From Parasponia andersonii (Eukaryota > Streptophyta > Magnoliopsida > Rosales > Cannabaceae), in the NCBI GenBank assembly GCA_002914805.1, contig JXTB01000084.1, positions 351,625 to 415,624 on the forward strand: DNA of 64,000 nucleotides, given 5' to 3'. Below, one piece after another: positions 36,911 through 47,761 of the stretch. The notes under the pieces were generated by a model. It had not been told where the DNA came from. It was given only the letters and a program-made list of their open reading frames with translations, and ran no database searches. How positions within the stretch are numbered: the stretch's first letter is position 1; each line of letters begins with the position of its first letter. The translations under genes and the position numbers were made by a program.

Positions 36911-37110
36911 CCCCCTAAGGAATATTTTTAGCTACACGAAAAGCTAAAGGAAAGCAGGGTCGGGATCTACCCGTTGGAAGTGGACCCTCCCTAAGGAACA
37001 TTTTTAGCTACACGAAGAGCTAAAGAAAAGCAGGGTCGGGATTCACCTGTTGGAAGTGGACCCTCCCTAAGGGACATTTTAGTTACGCGAAGAGCTAAAG
37101 GAAAGCAGAC
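36911..37110 (+). repeat. About 2.5 tandem copies of an ~81-bp unit
   Basis: The unit contains TTTTTAGCTACACGAA-GAGCTAAAG and GCAGGGTCGGGAT, followed by GTTGGAAGTGGACCCTCCCTAAGG. It is separate from the ~100-bp array upstream but lies in the same non-coding part of the element. Confidence 0.9.
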
Positions 37111-37761
37111 TCTACCTGGGGGATGATTTATTTACGCACAGGTAGGGTATGAGCAGATTTGGAGTCTACCCATTGGAAGTAGTCCAATACCAAACCAAAC
37201 ATGAAGACAGAAATTGAGATTAAAGTCTATTTATTATATCCTAAAAATACAAAGCACACGATTAATAGTGGTGCGCATTCATAAGCCCTACTTACGGAAG
37301 GCAGGCCGCGATCGGACTCGTAAGCAAACGTCGGAGTGGTAGTGCCCTGTTTGTTCCAAGTAAGAGTCGAGCCCAGGCCTTCTTCTTTGCAACGACGGGT
37401 CCAAACAATGGTCGACCAATCCCTGGAGTTGATTCCGAGCACAGTCCCATTTAAGATCGGAAAAGTCCAGCCACACGCGCGGATCGAACTCTGCCAAAAC
37501 AAGTTACAACAAGAGTTACGCCTCCGTGAAACCGGATGAGTTAAAGCTTGCACCCCTATCTCCAGAACCAATCATGGCAGTCATGACCCGAAGAGGACTC
37601 ACTAATAGTCCGAAATCGAGTCTATGCAATTATTTATACAGACGGCTGGACGCAGTCAACAAAGAAAAAGAAAAGAGACTAAAGAAAATTGCACTGTTTT
37701 TATTATTTATTCGAAGGGTTACAACGAAGGTCAGCTTTACAAATGTACAAAGTTAGAGACC

Positions 37762-40700
37762 CTAGTTACCTCCGTCCATGGGAGCGCAGCCAATCCCGGC
37801 GCTTAGACCAGCCCCGGTGGAGGTTGGCGTGCTAGGGTCAGATTCATCGCTAGATACAATGACCGTGCCAGACCCCTCACCGGTTGAGACCCCGAGACTA
37901 GGCTGAGCATCAGGGGCTTCCGAAGTTCGATCTGGCGGACCGGAAACAGGGATCAGCTCTATAGCACCAGAAGCAGATGTAGAAGGCCCGTCCTTCTCTG
38001 TGGCAAGCATCTTTAGCACATCAACCGGATATGTGATACTGATCTCATCCCCGAGCTGCTGCATATAGTGCTTGATGGAGTAGTGGTCCCTCTCGATACC
38101 TTTCTGATCGTTAAATTGGTTTGGCATTACCACCTCAGCGTGGCCTTCGAACTCTCTATTCTCCCAGCCAGACCTATAACTTTCTGCAAAAAGGACGTCC
38201 ACCTACCTCTAGTACCTCGTTTTTAATTTTTCCGCATCCGCTAACCTATCCTTTAGTGCCGCCAACCTGAGCTCCGCTTGCCGCTATGATAAGTCGACCA
38301 AAAAAGTGTTAATGCCGGCAAGGTCCTCGCCATGTTTGCGGGACATCTCCACATGAGCACCTATTAGATTTTTGTGATCTAGGAAGAGATATCGATTTAC
38401 CTCGTTAGGCCGGTCAAGCCTACGTTGCAGAGAATGGGCCTCTAGCTTGGCTTTCACCTCGGCTTTCCTCGCTTCTTTGGCGTCGTCGACAGCCCTATCA
38501 CAAGCGATAAAAGCCAGCCCCATCTCTGCCCCAGCACTCTGCAATTCCTACTCCTTGATCTTTAGCTCGTTCTGAGCCAGTCTGGCAGCCTCGGACTGGG
38601 CAAGTTTGTCAGCCTCCGCCTCAGCCAGTCTCGCTGCCAGCTCCTCGCATCTGGTCCTCTCGACTCTCAGAGCGTGAGCCACCGCGCTGCTGACCCTCGC
38701 CTCCTCGAGGCTCCGATATATGTTAAAGTTAGACTTCAATTCGGCGAGGGCGGCCTCGCTACGCTCGGCCAATATAGAGTGGGAACTCAGCTCCTCGGTC
38801 AAATCCCTGACGCGAGAGGAGTAGAAAGACTGGATGGTAGCTAGCTGCAAGTTAAATAAAAAAGGAGGGGGGTCAGCATTTAGCAAAGATGCTGAAAAAT
38901 ATAGAAGCAACCGAATGGACCAAACCTGTGCGAAGGTACGCTTGCTAACCAGCTCGACATTCTCCAAAGAGAGCGCCTCCAGCTCCGGCTCTGCGGCTGG
39001 ACCCTTTCTTTGGGTGTCGCTCGTGCTAGGGGAACACGGCCCTGCCCAGCTAGCCGTGAGGGCATCTTCTCCGCCAACCGGGCATGCCCCCGAGGCAATG
39101 GCGGCAGGGACGGAGGGAATCTTGGCGCCACCAAGAGCGCCATCGGCCACGGAGGGAGGCAGTGCATCTCCTCTAGGCAGGCCGCTGCGCACCGACCTTT
39201 TTTCTCCTTAGAAGGGTCAGCGTGGCCCCATCGTCGTCACTGTCAGACAAGGGGGCAACCATGTCTCTCTTCTCCGCCCGGCCCTCCTCTTCGTTAGACG
39301 GGCCGACCTCGTGTCACCGCTTTATGGGGACCAGGGGAAGGGAGGATAGTCTGGACTTCAGTCTCAGAGCCCCCCCACTGAGCTCGGCGATCTCCCCACC
39401 GAGGCTAATAGCGCTCGATTTCGGACCGGAGTCAGGGGTGGACGATATTGCTGCAGTAGACCCCCCAGCCAGACTCGGCGGCGTCCCTTCCCCATGCATG
39501 CTCCGTGTGGCAGACGGTCCCCCGGATGGAGGTCCACCGGCATTAGAGTGAGGGACCGCAGGCACTTCATCTCCAGAGAGTACCACAAGGTGCCAGCCAA
39601 CGGGTGCCTTGGTGCGAGCCTTATGTGCCGCAGCTCCCCCATTGACGGGTGAGGGGTCAGCCGATGGGCCTATCTCAAAACCTGCAAAGAACAAGTAAAA
39701 TGTTTTAGATCACGGCCACAATCTGACCCGCGAAGCTCAAGGATGCGAAAACGAACTCACCTCTAGCCCTCTTGGGGTTGCAGTTTCCTCCCTGCAGAGC
39801 CTGACGCACTTCTCGGCCACAAGCCTTACGGCCTCCTCGAGCTCGTGGCTAGACGGCGCCACCAGGTCGTTGGTGCCCGTCAGTTAGCTTGAAGTCGTAA
39901 CCTGCCGACCCACCGTTGCGATCCAGTCATGTTCGTCCCGGCGGAATCGGTTCAGAGCAGAGGCGTCAAGTCAGCTCCGCATGTGCTTTGTGATGACCCA
40001 GGTATCCATGAAGAATGGAAGGTACGAAACCATCCTGGGCATCATGTTCATCGTCAGAGGGTTGAGAACGGCCTGGATGTGCCTGCAGTCCCTGGGAGAT
40101 CTGATGATGATGATCCCCTCTAGGCCTTTGAGCCGCCCTACCGACAAATGCGGCTCAAACCTGTTCTCTTCTGCCGAGACTGCACAAGACAAAATAGCAT
40201 GAGCAATAACATACGGGGAAGGCACAGACCCAAAAATAACGACCTAGCACTTACCTGCAGGAAGGCTGAGAGAACTTGGAAGTGCTCTCCATTCACTCAA
40301 GGGGAGCACCATGCCCCCCCAACGGCGTATAGCTTGGCATGGGAGTCCCATTATTTATCTAACCTCGGCAGGCCCCAGAAGATATGACATCCCGGCAGCG
40401 GTTGGAGGTAAAAGGTGGGATAAGAACTCTTCTTGGGGATGATGGTGAGCTTGTAAGCATAAAAGACCACCTCCAGGTCAATATACAAATTATAAAGTAC
40501 TGACAGGGCGGAAAGCCTCATCAGAATCATGACCCCGTTTGCGTTCAATTGCACCGGGTGAATCCCCGTCAAAGAGAAAAATTGGTGGACCAGAGGAGGA
40601 AGGAGGAATCGCAGCCAGTCCAGATGTAATCTGCCCATGATGATAGAGCTTTCGAGGGCACAAGGACGGAGATATCAATCCACAGGGCCCTCGACCCTTT

Positions 40701-40797
40701 GTAGCATCACTCCACCAGGGAGGCAGAGTTGTCTCCTTAGTGAATCCAGCTCTGAATCCACGACGGGGCGCAATTCCTGGTTTTGACTTGAAGCCAT
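37762..40797 (-). pseudogene. Antisense gene inside the TAT element, four exons, decayed
   Basis: Read on the minus strand, an ATG at 40797 (MASSQNQELRPVVDSELDSL) opens exon 1 (40797-40255). Its middle (FFSLTGIHPVQLNANGVMIL) resembles the 'putative gypsy type transposon' family (Transposase_28), recognised from memory. Canonical splice sites define introns 40254-40180 (GTAAGT...TTGTGCAG), 39760-39682 (GTGAGT...CTTTGCAG) and 38925-38845 (GTTTGG...ACTTGCAG). Joins keep frame, for example TFAQ/LATIQSF and KRARG/FEIG. Exon 4 is a long coiled coil rich in EARVSSAVAHALRVER-like heptads and an acidic/Ser-rich tail. Stops at 40675, 40351, 38548 and near 38285, plus a shift in exon 1, kill it. Similar antisense genes are known in Grande/Tat-type elements; function unknown. 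Confidence 0.7.
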
Positions 40798-40918
40798 TAT
40801 TCTGAATATGAATGAAAGAGTGAAAGTCTCTAAAAGGGAAGAAATCGGAAACCCTAGGATTTTATGAGGCTAGAATAATTGAAGATTTTAGTAAAGTGGC
40901 AAATGAACATAATTGAGG

Positions 40919-40926
40919 TTTTTATA
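40919..40926 (-). promoter_or_regulatory. TATA box of the antisense gene
   Basis: The minus strand reads CCCCCTCTATAAAAACC, with TATAAAAA about 122 bases before the ATG at 40797, a normal plant core-promoter distance. It lies between the gene and the 3' LTR, so transcription would start inside the element and run toward pol. Confidence 0.55.
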
Positions 40927-41138
40927 GAGGGGGAGCCGAAGAGTTTTTTTGGAAAAGGGGAGATCAAAGGAGACTGAATAGTTGGAACTTCAAAATTCAA
41001 ACAGATTTCGTGACATAGGATGGCGTGCCTCTGCGTCGGCAGGGAGGGAGCCACGTGCACCCCCCAGATTGGAGGAACGGATAAACGATTTCCCTACTTG
41101 ACAGATGTGAATCCGTCAAGTAGGGAAATGAGGGCAGT

Positions 41139-41971
41139 TGTAGGACCCATTCCCAAGTCATGCACCACGTGGACGATTAAGTGGCAGAACAGGTCACGAA
41201 CGGGGCCCACCATCTGACAGGCGTCGAGAGTGATTAGCTAAAGGCCACGCGGGTCACACGTGATTTCATAATTGGCCGTTTGGCCGTCCGAGGTTAGGGC
41301 CGAGCCTGTCACAGACCCTGGACGGACTCGGCCCAGTCAGACCCTTGTCTCGATAGCTGGGGGGTCGGAAGCTCCAAGGGTCTTCCACCAAAATACGATG
41401 GAAAGTAACTCACAACTCCAGACCTAGACAGAGCATTTAATGCGACCTTGGGTAGGCGTGTGCAGGGGGCAAGCCGTCCTGACAGAACAGTGATTTGACC
41501 AAATCTCACCCCTGACAGATTCAAGCCATAGGGGGCGGCAGAAACCAGGCTACAGCGATACAGAGGTGATCACGGTAATCTCGGCCCGTGACCTCTGGGA
41601 AACATTTGGAGAAAAAAGGTACTCAATCCTGAGATTGAGACCCGAATGGTTCGCAATCTCCGGACTATATATATATGAGCCATGCGTTCCCGAGAGGGGC
41701 ATGTACGCTTACAAAAAAGAAGTGTATGAAAAAAGCTTATGAGCAAGAAACAACCATATACGCATATAGAACTAATTCCTTACTACTCTGAATCAAAGAT
41801 AGGCCACTGACTTAAGCATCGGAGAGTCTTTGTAGGTGGTCACCCCCGCCTCTCCGACCCTGCCTGGAGGTTCAGGGCACTTTTGGGATAGCGAGGACAC
41901 GTGGACAGTTGGAGAGTACAGCATCAGCGGTTCAGAGACACGTGGACGGCTGGTGAGAAACCGCTCCAACA
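41139..41971 (+). repeat. 3' LTR of the TAT element
   Basis: It is the partner of 27196-28024. It ends CTCCAACA only 13 bp before the TATA box of the intact Ole e 1-like gene, in the same orientation, so its own promoter points into that gene. Confidence 0.9.
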
Positions 41972-41983
41972 AATACCATCTCC

Positions 41984-41990
41984 TATAAAA
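41984..41990 (+). promoter_or_regulatory. TATA box of the intact Ole e 1-like gene
   Basis: TCCTATAAAAGG is a good plant TATA element. It lies only 14 bp before an ATG at 41998, too close for that ATG to be in the transcript, and 50 bp before the ATG at 42034, which is therefore the better start. The retrotransposon ends at 41971, just upstream. Confidence 0.65.
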
Positions 41991-42033
41991 GGTCCAAATG
42001 AGAGCCATAAATCCTATTATTGACTTGGCGTTA

Positions 42034-42958
42034 ATGGCAATGGCTCTCACTAATTCCTTCTCAGCTCTAATCTCTTTGCTACTTCTCTTCTCACTTTATG
42101 ATCAGCTTGTTCTTTCCTCTGCCAGTGATGGTGGTTACGGCTCAAAACCTTACTCCAATGAAAAGCCCAATCTAGAAAAGGACAACATCTTATCCACCAA
42201 TTCTATAGCCATTCAAGGAATTGTTTACTGCAAAGCAGGCCCTAAACCCATCCCACTCGAAGGTGTAAAACTCTCAACAAAACTAGTGTCGCATGAAGAA
42301 AAAAACTATACTAGTACTTATTAGACCAACTAATTATTGATTTATAAGTTATTTTCTTTGCTCTAATTTATACCAATTTTATCTATAAAAAATAAAAAAA
42401 AATAAAAAAAAAGTTTGTTTTGTTTGGTACTTGTCCACGCTCAAGTCAATTCTAAAGTAGAGATTCATGAGCGAAAATGTTAATTAACAGAGCATAACAA
42501 ATTGTTGTTAACTTTAATTCATGTATCTTAAAAAGCCGTATTTGGCTACTTAATCCGTCAATAAGAAACATGTTTGACTTGTAATACATGCGACGATTGG
42601 GTTTGTGTTTTGATTGCATGCAGGAGCTGTTGTAAGGATAACGTGTGAAGCGGTTGACGAGTACGGGTTCGAAACGGCGCCGTTCACGTTCTTGAACGAT
42701 GCGACGGACGAAAAAGGCTATTTCTTCTCAACGCTATGTCGTTCGGAGATTGCAGAGAAGAGGGAGCTTAAGGAGTGCAAGGCTTTTCTAGAGCTTTCTC
42801 CTTCGGAAACTTGTAATGTCCCTACCAACGTTAACAAAGGGATCACTGGTTCTCTCCTTTCTTCCTATCGCCTAATCAACGACAACAACATCAAGTTGTT
42901 CACTGTGGGTCCTCTTTTCTTCACCATACAGACTAATTCAGTCTACAACGGCTACTAA
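42034..42958 (+). CDS. Ole e 1-like (pollen allergen/extensin family) secreted protein
   Basis: Two exons, 42034-42262 and 42624-42958, joined at a phase-1 intron (GTGTAA donor, GCATGCAG acceptor), give 187 residues. The start MAMALTNSFSALISLLLLFS is a strong signal peptide ending near SSA, so the protein should be secreted to the cell wall. The mature part has the Ole e 1 domain: IQGIVYCKAG, then VVRITCEAVDEYG, DEKGYFFSTL, LKECKAFLELSPSETC and the NVPTNVNKG region, ending KLFTVGPLFFT. Family cysteines are present. Members act in wall structure or pollen-tube growth; no enzyme activity is known. It is the intact sister of the dead copy at 9302-17020. A retroelement sits 13 bp upstream of its TATA box, so expression may be altered. 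Confidence 0.9.
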
Positions 42959-43970
42959 AACTCATAATACACCCCACACACACGCACCAAAAAAAAAAAA
43001 AAAAAAAAAAAGGGTTTTTAACTAGAATTTTAATTGGAATCTTTTCACTGTTGTTAAAAGTAATAGACAACGTTTAACAACAATATTCTTGTATTGAATA
43101 TTTGTCACGGGACAAAGAATACTATTTGAATTGAAGCAATCCCATTTTCACTTTTCCTGTTTTGAACCAGCTTTACTTGACTTTAATTACAGAGAAAGAA
43201 GATACCATTTTGTCTTAAGAAATCTTAATTAATAGGCTCGGAAGAAAATTTTCTAAAAATAGGAAAAACAATTAGAGCAGATAGTCAAAAGATAAAAAAG
43301 AGGTAAAATCAAGATTAATCCAACAGATTTTCCATCTACATGTGTAGAACTGTGAGAAGTGGCACGTTAACTACATTACTTTATCTTCACCTAGCACTAA
43401 AAAATTAATAGAAAAAAATTATAGGAGTGTTATGTCTGTCCATTCAAATTCGTCTATGACTATGACCTTTCTATTTAATAAAAGGAAGAGTGTCCGAAAT
43501 TAGAAAGTGCAACATCTACAGTTTTACCATCTTATTATTTTCCGGGATTTTACGACAGAATATTAGAATAGAAATTCTAGTAATTCTAGTCAAATAGTGA
43601 ACTGGTAATGGGTTACAGCTGAAGAAATTGTGTTAGTGGACTCTAAATGGACCAAGCAGCACATGTCAATTTCTGATTAGTCATTATTAGACTGGAACGT
43701 CACAGGCTGTAGGATTAGCAGAATCTCCAATCTAGGAACCGGGGTGGAGAAACAAAGAAAGACGCCAAGTAGCGAATCTGTACATAAAAAAGTCCGCTTC
43801 AAGCTCCGAGGTTGATTGAGACCTCCCTCAACCTCACTCTTCACAAAGTCAATCCCCATAAGACCCCCTCATGCCTCATTCTCAACAACAACAACAATAA
43901 CAAATAAACAAACAACGCTCTTCTAAGAGCTCATAAAACAGTCTCGAGAGCAGAACCGAACCCAAGAAAA
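42959..43970. other. Intergenic DNA between the Ole e 1-like gene and the membrane-protein gene
   Basis: It contains an A-rich run (42989-43011) after the Ole e 1-like stop and otherwise ordinary AT-rich sequence, presumably the 3' end of one gene and the promoter of the next. Bases 43860-43920 are a CAA-rich leader-like stretch. No other gene is seen. Confidence 0.5.
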
Positions 43971-44048
43971 ATGAATGAAACCAATGCCAAAGCCAAAGCG
44001 GAACCGAACCCAAGAAAAATGAATGAAACCAATACCAAAGCCAAAACC
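43953..44048 (+). repeat. 48-bp tandem duplication spanning the start codon
   Basis: GAACCGAACCCAAGAAAAATG begins at 43953 and again at 44001, with nearly identical continuation (GAATGAAACCAAT...CCAAAGCCAAA). The unit is 48 bp, a multiple of three, so the duplicated ATG (43971 and 44019) stays in frame. Confidence 0.9.
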
Positions 44049-45089
44049 AGAGAAAAAAACCAGACCCGGATATGCCATGGCACTGGATTTGGAGGGTTGG
44101 TTGTGGTTGGTGGTGCCTTGGTTGTTGTGGGTGTAATGGCTGCTTTTGCCATTAAGAGATATAGAATGAAGCGTTCTACTAAGGATTCCAATAAAGCATC
44201 CCAAGAATGCTTCAAACAATGGCGAAAGAAGAATCAAGATCAAGGAAGCCAAGGACATCGTTTTCATGTTCAGACTTCTTCTCCGACAACTCTTGACAGT
44301 TCAAGGTGTGGAAACTTTTTTCCTTTTTTAAATATATTTCTTCGAGTTTGACGTTTGATTATTTATTAATTAAAGTTCTTTTTGAATTCGCAGTCAGTCC
44401 GGCCACGGAACTTCAACCACGACCGCTTCTCAGGTGAACTCGAAGTTCAAATTTTGGTTATGTTTTGATTTTTTGGCGGGGAAAAAAAAGTGGATTTAAT
44501 TTGATGGTACATTTTGGTTTAGGAAGAGAGACATGATACGCCTGAAACCATTTCCTTGACTGATGATTTTGATGCCATTAAAGAAAAGGAAGTGGACCCA
44601 AAACAGGTACAAAGGGCACAAGGAGATAAGGAAGTTTTAAATTCGGTTGAAGCCAAAGAAGATGGTGACGTGGTTTGTATAGAGGAAAACATCAACAGCC
44701 CGGAAGATGCAGGGGAGTCTTCCGTAGAATCTAACTCCGTGCCGATATGGCCAGCAGAGCTGATAAACGACACAATGCCTGAATTAGAAGAAGAAGAAGA
44801 AAATGATCAACCAAAGAAGGTTGGAGAAGAAGATAAAACAGAGGAAGAAACAATAAAGCAGACTACCTTGATCAGCAATGCTGTCGTTTTCAACAATGCG
44901 AGTGGACAACAGTTAACGACACAGAACGAAGGAACAGAGGAGACTACGGCGTTGGAAACGAATGAAGAGAGAGCAATGAGAATGTCCAAGTTTTGGGTTA
45001 AGATTCTGTCCGTGTTGATGATGCTGCTCTTTTTACTGTCGTTTTCCGCTGTTTCTGGTAGCCACCTCTGTTCTTTCTTTGTTCAGTGA
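43971..45089 (+). CDS. Unknown protein with two membrane segments and an acidic middle
   Basis: Three exons (43971-44305, 44394-44433, 44523-45089) join with canonical GT-AG introns at phases 2 and 0 to give 313 residues. A basic N-terminus is followed by a membrane segment (GGLVVVGGALVVVGVMAAFA, about residues 42-62), then a basic stretch, a long acidic Glu-rich region (about 125-290), and a second hydrophobic segment near the end (ILSVLMMLLFLLSFSAVSG). I do not recognise a domain. The open reading through the 40-bp exon, plus clean splice sites, supports a real gene. The first 16 codons are a tandem duplication that includes a second in-frame ATG at 44019, so either ATG could start the protein. 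The gene is tail to tail with RSH1. Confidence 0.7.
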
Positions 45090-45956
45090 AGCTCAAGGCA
45101 CCGTTAAAATTGGATTATACATATCACATGTATTTTTTGCTCTGTTGCGTGCTTTGCTGTGAATATAAAAAGTCCTTGTATATGAGAAGTCTGTGTTACA
45201 AGTTACAAGAGAAGTATTTTATGATTTGCATTTATCTATGGAAGCTTTTATGTGTTGCCATTGGGGAGAAAGAAACACTTCCTTTGTAAATTGAGAAATA
45301 TACCTTTTTTCCTTTTTTAAATAATATGAACTCATCTATTTTTTCGAACAAAAATGCTACTGTGCGCTACAGGAAGTAAAGGTATTGGCTCCACCAAGAA
45401 GATATGGGGTCTATATGATCTATATTACATGTAAATACATATGTATGCATGTATATAACATATATCACTCATATCCGTTTAGAGAGGACAAAAGGGTTCT
45501 CTGAAAAAACAAGGTTTTAAGTGGATAATCCAACGAACTCGAGTTAGAAAGCAATGTATAAATTGAAGAGGGAAGATAAATGACATGGTGATAGAATCAT
45601 AGAACTAATTAAAGAAATATATGTATTGCACAAAGATTGTTACTAATACAACCTCAGTATATGTGTTTCGCCGTCCTCTCACAATTTTCTTTACAAAATG
45701 TATGCTAATCATCCTAACTATGCACTCTTTTCCCTATACACAGTGCCCTGAGTTCACAGATTTTGCTCTAAACTGGCTGCTGCTAGTTTATTATGCTACT
45801 GAGTGTCCAACAAATTAATCAAAACTAAGTAGCTGATCTTTACCCGGAAACTACTTTTCGTACATGCTGAAATCTCAACTTTCTGAGGACAAAACTTCAT
45901 ACCAAAACCTGCCATTGCTGGGATGAAACTATTGACCGCCTGGTACAGCAGATTAA
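45090..45956. other. Intergenic DNA between convergent genes
   Basis: This is AT-rich and holds the 3' ends of the membrane-protein gene (plus) and RSH1 (minus). Small open frames are not supported by any domain or codon pattern. Nothing else is seen. Confidence 0.5.
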
Positions 45957-47729
45957 TTAGCATTCAAGAATATCTGGGTTATCCATCGAACTTGACCAAC
46001 TGCAACCCGTAGACCATCCCAATACACCTAGAATAAGGTCTATGCTTGAGCAAGCATTAACCTGAGTAAGAAACAGTTCATGTTAGGAGTCAAAAGGCAT
46101 CTAGTATAGACAATGCGGAAATAATAAGGAAATGAGAGATATTGGCTGTTAGATAAACTACCAAATTCTCTGTGCTGCATTCAACATGGAATAACATGAC
46201 AGCCATTCCCCTTCCTCCATCGATCTCGGCCTGGTCATTAAGGGTAAAGACATTTATAGAACTAAGAGGGGGGGACACTTGATTACTAAAAACATGACAA
46301 TATTAGCAACCAGACGTCTATAATTTATTTCATTATGCTCCACTCACCACACAAGAACATATTGTGATCCCCGCAGCTGCCAATGTTGTTGTGACCTCGG
46401 CCATCATGCCTGAAATTATTGTTGAAATGATAAGGCATCATGAGATATGAAGCCCAAACCAGACTAAAGCAAAATGGCATAATATTCATATCAAACACTC
46501 GCTGCGAAGTTTTTCAATCTAAAGCCAGTAGAAGAATTAACATTGTGCAATATATTTTCATAGTTGACTGAAGCATTAAGAGACCAGCCCAAAGAGTGGT
46601 TTAACACAGTATGATTTCTTCACCTAAGTAAACTAAAGTTGAAAGGAGAATTCTTCTAACTCGCACTTCGGGAATCAACTATCACCAATATGCGACTAAT
46701 AATTTAAACTGACCTACAAAAAGCAAATCCAGCAAGATCAATTGAAAAACAATTTACCTTTTCGATCTATAGAAACCACACAAAGCCAGAGGATGGAGTG
46801 CCCTTCTATATTGTGCCAAGATGCTATCTTGCCAGCCATCCAGCTTTCTAAACCAGGCAAGACCTCTTTGTACATTGGAATATTAGCTTGAATCATCCTG
46901 GAAACACTAATACCCTTTGACAACTCCCCTTCAACCTTCAAACTTGTATGCTTAACATGCTTGCTATGTTTTCCATTAACTTTGGGAACCCAAGCACTTC
47001 CATTTTTATTGTGAAGTGAAGCTTTAGAGTCAAGTCCCTGTGATGACATTTCTACAAAGTTTGCAAGGATTTTATTCCACGTGGGTTTGTAGCCTTTGGA
47101 TGTATCAGGAAGCTCCTCTGCTTCACTCTCCTCTTCAGAGTCAGCAGTGAAATGATTTATTGTTTCTGCTGTTATTTCTACTGCAGAGAGAGCAGCTTGC
47201 TCCCTTAAGAACTACACAAAATGAAAATAGACAAATTAGTGAACGCAACTGGTAAAAAAAACAAAATAAAATCACCCAGTGCAAGAAAGCCTACTTTCAT
47301 AATTTTGTGTCTGGCACTACGTGTTTTTGCATGCTGCAACCACTGCTTATGCCTGTGAAAAGCTGATTTTCCAGAAAGAGCCTGGATATTTTGAAACAAA
47401 ATAATTCAATCAATTCTGTGAGCTGAACAAGCAGAACAATATAACTATAAAGCAGAACAAGATAATTAGCAGCAGAAACAATATAACTATAAAGCAGAAC
47501 AAGATAATTTAAAGCAGAAACTAGGCAATGTAATTTGAAGCCCCTAAATGTCCAGAAAACTAGATATCGATAGAATAAACCATGCATAATAGTCAGTATT
47601 TTCTTCTGCAACGAACTATGGCTGTTGACAAGTCAGAAATTACTAGTAAATATATTCTGGAATCTACATGCAATAACCTGCATATTTGTCACAGATTGGT
47701 TACAGATATTATATATATATTGGTTACAG

Positions 47730-47761
<32 letters not shown>

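Larger units (their letters stand above)
27196..41971 (+). mobile_element. Large TAT-lineage Ty3/gypsy retrotransposon with dual RNase H and antisense gene
   Basis: LTRs are 27196-28024 and 41139-41971, 829 and 833 bp. The primer site TGGCGCCGTCTATGGG (28028-28043) follows the left LTR, and the purine stretch GGGAAATGAGGGCAG precedes the right one. AATACC flanks both sides (27189-27194, 41972-41977), with one extra G at the left junction. The gag-protease-RT-RNase H-second (archaeal-type) RNase H-integrase order and the long 3' region with tandem repeats and an antisense gene place it in the TAT group (Tat/Grande/Ogre relatives). A 2.06-kb direct duplication joined by an N inflates its length. 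Without it the element is about 12.7 kb. Stops and shifts show it is inactive. Confidence 0.93.

Noticed and set aside
38834-39551. Plus-strand open frames over the antisense gene
   Set aside because: They are shadows of GC-rich coding sequence on the other strand; no domains, while the minus strand has coiled-coil text and splice sites.
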